64,000 nt of DNA from positions 1 to 64,000 of the forward strand of contig CAJXSK010000007.1 in assembly GCA_913061075.1 (NCBI GenBank). The letters run 5' to 3'. Position 1 is the first letter of the stretch, and every line of letters starts with the position of its first letter. Below are positions 61,205-64,000 of this stretch, one piece after another. The DNA is from an uncultured Piscirickettsiaceae bacterium (lineage in GTDB: Bacteria > Pseudomonadota > Gammaproteobacteria > Methylococcales > Cycloclasticaceae). Under the pieces are notes generated by a model that saw nothing but the letters and a program-made list of their open reading frames with translations, was not told the DNA's origin and did no database searches. Both the position numbers and the translations under genes were made by a program.

Positions 61205-61823
61205 CCTGCTCATCAACTTTCTTTGTGTCAGCCGGTGGTTGCGCTTGTGAAACAATAACCATTGCAGGGCGCAATAACCGCCCATTCAAGCTATAACCTT
61301 TTTGAAAAACCTGTATAACCGTGTTCGGCTCATGCTTTGGACTAGGCACCACAGATATCGCCTGATGAAGGTCAGCATTAAACACCGCGCCTTCTGGGTT
61401 AATCTGCTCAACGCCTGATTTTTCAAGCGAAGAAATCAACTGTTTATGCGTTAAATCCATACCTTCAACAATAGCACTCACATCATTAGTAGATTCTGAT
61501 GCGGCCGTTTGTCCCATTTCGATACTATCGACAACCGGCAACATGTCTTTGGCAAACTTTTCAACCGAAAAACGGTGTGCTTTTTCAACATCTTTTTGGG
61601 TGCGACGGCGGATATTTTCAACCTCGGCTTTAGCTAACAACACCTTCTCCCAATTCTCATCAGCGCGTGCATTCGCCGCATCTAGTTCAGCTTGAAGGTC
61701 AACCGCTTCAACTTCATCGTCAACCAATTCACCATTCACAGGCTCTTGAACAGAGGCTTCTTCAGTATTGTCTACTAATTCTTCCTCATGAACTTCCTGA
61801 TCTGTCTGGCCATCAGATCCCAT
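61200..61823 (-). CDS. grpE: Nucleotide exchange factor GrpE
   Basis: GrpE releases ADP from DnaK. The 207-residue protein has an acidic N-terminal tail, the long dimer helix (LQAELDAANARADENWEKVL), the family motif AEVENIRRRTQKDVEKAHRF and the beta domain with FNADLHQAISVVP and VFQKGYSLNGRLLRPAMV. It follows hrcA by 91 bases, with its own sigma-32-like site, and precedes dnaK. Confidence 0.97.
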   Translation of the reverse strand: MGSDGQTDQEVHEEELVDNTEEASVQEPVNGELVDDEVEAVDLQAELDAANARADENWEKVLLAKAEVENIRRRTQKDVEKAHRFSVEKFAKDMLPVVDSIEMGQTAASESTNDVSAIVEGMDLTHKQLISSLEKSGVEQINPEGAVFNADLHQAISVVPSPKHEPNTVIQVFQKGYSLNGRLLRPAMVIVSQAQPPADTKKVDEQA

Positions 61824-61899
61824 AGCATTTCCTCTTAGTTAGTTTTTAATAGTAGCCAAGCATGCTGTTTAAGTGCCAGCATATGGCGTTGCACGTAAT

Positions 61900-61927
61900 T
61901 AATGGTGGCAAAAATTATGATTTCAAG
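61900..61927 (-). promoter_or_regulatory. Candidate sigma-32 promoter of grpE
   Basis: On the minus strand CTTGAAA, thirteen bases, then CACCATTA agrees with the heat-shock consensus at the -35 and at most -10 positions. The -35 lies in the last codons of hrcA. Spacing equals that of the dnaK promoter. Confidence 0.6.
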
Positions 61928-62955
61928 GCTTTACCAAGAAATTTTGCAGTAATATCTACTAATGGTATGACTTTATCGTATGCCATACGTGTCGGGCCAA
62001 TCACCCCTAACACACCAATTGTTTCATTATCAACCGTGTAAGGTGCTGTTACAAAGCTACAACCATCAAATGCTTGATAACCTGATTCATCACCAATATA
62101 TATTTGAACACCATCCGCATCCATACAACGATCCAACAAATGCATGATGCCTTGTTTCTGGCTAAAGGCTTCAAATAAGTGACGCAAGCTGTCCTTATTC
62201 GTTAATTCATGACAATCCATTAAATTGGTTTCACCCGACAAAACAATATCATCGGTTGTTTGCCCAGTCTGTAAACTTTGATGGGCTAAACCGATAGCAT
62301 CCACCATGAGTTGGTTCATTTTTTCACGTGTCTCATTCATTTCTTGAGCAATGATATGGCTAATTTGTTTCAGTGACTGGCCGGCAAATAAACTATTTAA
62401 ATAATTGGCTGCCTGCTGAAGCTCAGACGCACTGAAGGGTTTACGCATTTCAATGACCCGGTTATGCACTTCTTGATCATTTGTTACCAAAATAACCAAC
62501 ACCCTGTCATTTGATAGCGGCATGAATTCAATTTGCCTGAAACTTGCCGACTCCCGCTTTGGCAAACCAACCACACCTGCCAAATGCGTAATGCCTGACA
62601 ACATCTGAGAAGCATTAGCGAGTATTTGGCCGTTTTCTGGTTGCTGCTTTATCGTTGTCTTAAATTGCTCTAATTCAGCTGTTCCCACTTTTTGTACTGT
62701 TAACAAACTGTCAACAAAAAAGCGGTAACCTGTATTTGTAGGTACACGCCCAGCAGAAGTATGTGGCGAATGAATAAGCCCTTGCTCTTCAAGATCAGCC
62801 ATAACATTTCTAATAGTAGCAGAACTAAGTCCCAATCCAGGCCTTTGCGACAATGATTTGGAACCAACCGGTTGGCCATCATGTATATATTGCTCAACCA
62901 ATAATTTTAGTAATTGTTGGGCACGCTCATTAAGCTCTGGCTGATTAGGTTTCAT
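61915..62955 (-). CDS. hrcA: Heat-inducible transcription repressor HrcA
   Basis: HrcA represses groESL and dnaK operons by binding CIRCE elements. The 346-residue protein has an N-terminal winged helix (ERAQQLLKLLVEQYIHDGQP, LSSATIRNVMADLEEQGLI, SPHTSAGRVPTNTGYRFFVD), a central GAF-like domain, and the C-terminal segment IGVLGVIGPTRMAYDKVIP. Its ATG has no ribosome site at normal distance. A GAGG motif further upstream serves an overlapping short ORF. No CIRCE sequence is visible upstream of hrcA, grpE or dnaK, so its targets are probably elsewhere. Confidence 0.96.
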   Translation of the reverse strand: MKPNQPELNERAQQLLKLLVEQYIHDGQPVGSKSLSQRPGLGLSSATIRNVMADLEEQGLIHSPHTSAGRVPTNTGYRFFVDSLLTVQKVGTAELEQFKTTIKQQPENGQILANASQMLSGITHLAGVVGLPKRESASFRQIEFMPLSNDRVLVILVTNDQEVHNRVIEMRKPFSASELQQAANYLNSLFAGQSLKQISHIIAQEMNETREKMNQLMVDAIGLAHQSLQTGQTTDDIVLSGETNLMDCHELTNKDSLRHLFEAFSQKQGIMHLLDRCMDADGVQIYIGDESGYQAFDGCSFVTAPYTVDNETIGVLGVIGPTRMAYDKVIPLVDITAKFLGKALKS

Positions 62956-62971
62956 AACAAAATATTATCAT
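62945..62971 (-). CDS. Short upstream ORF (8 codons) overlapping the hrcA start
   Basis: An ATG seven bases after GAGG opens an eight-codon frame (MIIFCYET) that ends eleven bases inside hrcA in another frame. It is the best-placed start for that ribosome site. A second possible upstream frame of 13 codons starts at 62993 and ends in an ATGA overlap with the hrcA start. Expression is untested. Confidence 0.4.
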   Translation of the reverse strand: MIIFCYET

Positions 62972-63132
62972 TTATATTCCTCAAAAAAACCATTACTCGT
63001 TGTATCATTAAGTTAAATTCGTAAATTAAAAAGCCACTTACTCTGCAACACTAATAATAATTTAATAAATGTTAAATTTTAAACACCACCAAGGCCACTT
63101 CATGGTAAATTTCTGCCACGAAAAGGAGTTGT

Positions 63133-64000
63133 ATGAGCATAACATTTAAAAATATTGGCCTAATTTCAAAACCCGATGTATCTGATATTTCGGATACAGT
63201 GAATACCCTGTGCGATTTATTAACTGACATGAGGCTAAACCTCTATGCAGATCCTCAAACAGCGTCCCACAGAGCATTTGATGAAGAACGTATCAAAGAC
63301 ATCTCCTCCATCGCTAAACATTGCGATTTAATTATGTCCATTGGAGGTGACGGCACCTTACTATCTGCTGCTAGAGCCCTGGTTAATGAGAACATTCCAT
63401 TACTGGGCATTAATCTAGGAAGACTAGGCTTTTTAGTTGATATTTCTCCAGCTGAAATGACCGTTAAACTGAAAGAAATTTTAGCAGGCAAATACCATGA
63501 AGAAGACCGCATAATTCTTAACGCACAAATCGTTCGTGATGAAAGCATCATCCACGAACAAACCGCATTTAATGAAGTGGCCATTCACCGATCAAACTCA
63601 CCCAACCTTATTGAAATTGAAACATTAATCAATGGTAAGTTTTTAAACACACATCGGTCTGACGGTTTGATTATCGCAACACCAACAGGCTCAACCGCTT
63701 ATGCGCTATCGTGCAGTGGCCCGATTATGGAACCATCACTCGATGCGCTTGTTTTAGTGCCGATTAACCCACATACACTGAGCAATAGGCCCATTGTTAT
63801 CGATGGTAAAAGCGCGATAACGGTTTGCGTTAGTCAGCGAGAAAAACAACAATCTCAAATAACCTGTGACAATGTCATCTTGCCTCTGATTTCAGAAGGT
63901 GACGTTATTCGCATTCAACAACACCCTAAAAAGATACGTTTATTGCACCCTATTGATCATGATTTTTTTGATATTCTTAGAAAAAAACTAGACTGGAGCC
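63133..64000 (+). CDS. nadK: NAD kinase, 3' end cut by the window edge
   Basis: NadK phosphorylates NAD to NADP. The visible 289 codons start at an ATG with AAAAGGAG upstream. The diagnostic motif GGDGT is in IMSIGGDGTLLSAARA, with GINLGRLGFLVDI, TAFNEVAIHR and the nucleotide-binding SDGLIIATPTGSTAYALS following. No stop codon is reached before 64000; full-length enzymes have about 292 residues, so nearly the whole gene is present. It is divergent from hrcA. Confidence 0.96.
   Translation, partial: MSITFKNIGLISKPDVSDISDTVNTLCDLLTDMRLNLYADPQTASHRAFDEERIKDISSIAKHCDLIMSIGGDGTLLSAARALVNENIPLLGINLGRLGFLVDISPAEMTVKLKEILAGKYHEEDRIILNAQIVRDESIIHEQTAFNEVAIHRSNSPNLIEIETLINGKFLNTHRSDGLIIATPTGSTAYALSCSGPIMEPSLDALVLVPINPHTLSNRPIVIDGKSAITVCVSQREKQQSQITCDNVILPLISEGDVIRIQQHPKKIRLLHPIDHDFFDILRKKLDWS

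Overview
The window is chromosomal DNA of a low-GC, flagellated, heterotrophic gammaproteobacterium. The strongest evidence is gene order. The chain tRNA-Leu(GAG)-secG-tpiA-glmM-folP-ftsH-rlmE-yhbY-greA-carB-carA-dapB-dnaJ-dnaK-grpE is the conserved order of Pseudomonas-like gammaproteobacteria. Polar-type flagellar genes and a conserved rubrerythrin / Fe-S protein / DUF3501 set also fit marine gammaproteobacteria related to Thiotrichales or Piscirickettsiaceae (for example Cycloclasticus-like). That finer placement is a guess from memory, not a measurement. No rRNA, CRISPR array, insertion sequence or prophage is visible, and base composition looks even across the window.

Layout. 1-3812: flagellar genes. 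flgB, flgC and the first codons of flgD run leftward; flgA, flgM, flgN and a PilZ/YcgR c-di-GMP effector run rightward, with a clear sigma-28 promoter before flgM. 3934-4010: tRNA-Arg(CCT). 4096-9631: the 2-oxoglutarate dehydrogenase operon sucA-sucB-lpd, ending at a hairpin. 9996-13471: a tight three-gene operon of unknown function, made of an acetolactate-synthase-like ThDP enzyme and two tandem citrate-synthase/citryl-CoA-lyase-like proteins, neither with the usual catalytic histidine motifs. 13530-21108: TonB-dependent receptor, orphan ABC_sub_bind protein and a 1494-residue hybrid kinase fused to GGDEF-EAL. 21147-22670: class I fumarase. 22736-26875: parC and parE. 27044-30013: a PAS/GGDEF/EAL protein. 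30010-32428: DUF3501, CCG-domain Fe-S protein and rubrerythrin. 32588-36472: xseB-ispA-dxs-folE2. 36492-42594: pckA and an NAD-type formate dehydrogenase (fused gamma/beta subunit plus alpha subunit). 42683-44173: mdh, a DUF2818 membrane protein and tRNA-Leu(GAG). 44180-55467: the conserved secG-to-carA chain. 55600-57006: an unusual FAD/NAD oxidoreductase. 57107-62955: dapB and the dnaJ-dnaK-grpE-hrcA heat-shock genes. 63133-64000: nadK, cut by the window edge.

How the genes fit together. Much of the window is central carbon metabolism: 2-oxoglutarate dehydrogenase, fumarase, malate dehydrogenase, PEP carboxykinase, triose-phosphate isomerase and formate oxidation. Three proteins (PilZ effector and two GGDEF-EAL proteins) belong to c-di-GMP signalling, beside flagellar genes. 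The best candidate for an undescribed system is 9996-13471, possibly extended by the receptor and sensor genes to 21108. Other points of interest are two sigma-32-like promoters whose -35 boxes lie at the 3' ends of hrcA and grpE, a short upstream ORF overlapping the hrcA start, a strong hairpin in the folP start region, and a DUF2818 gene next to tRNA-Leu without the nuo operon it commonly accompanies.
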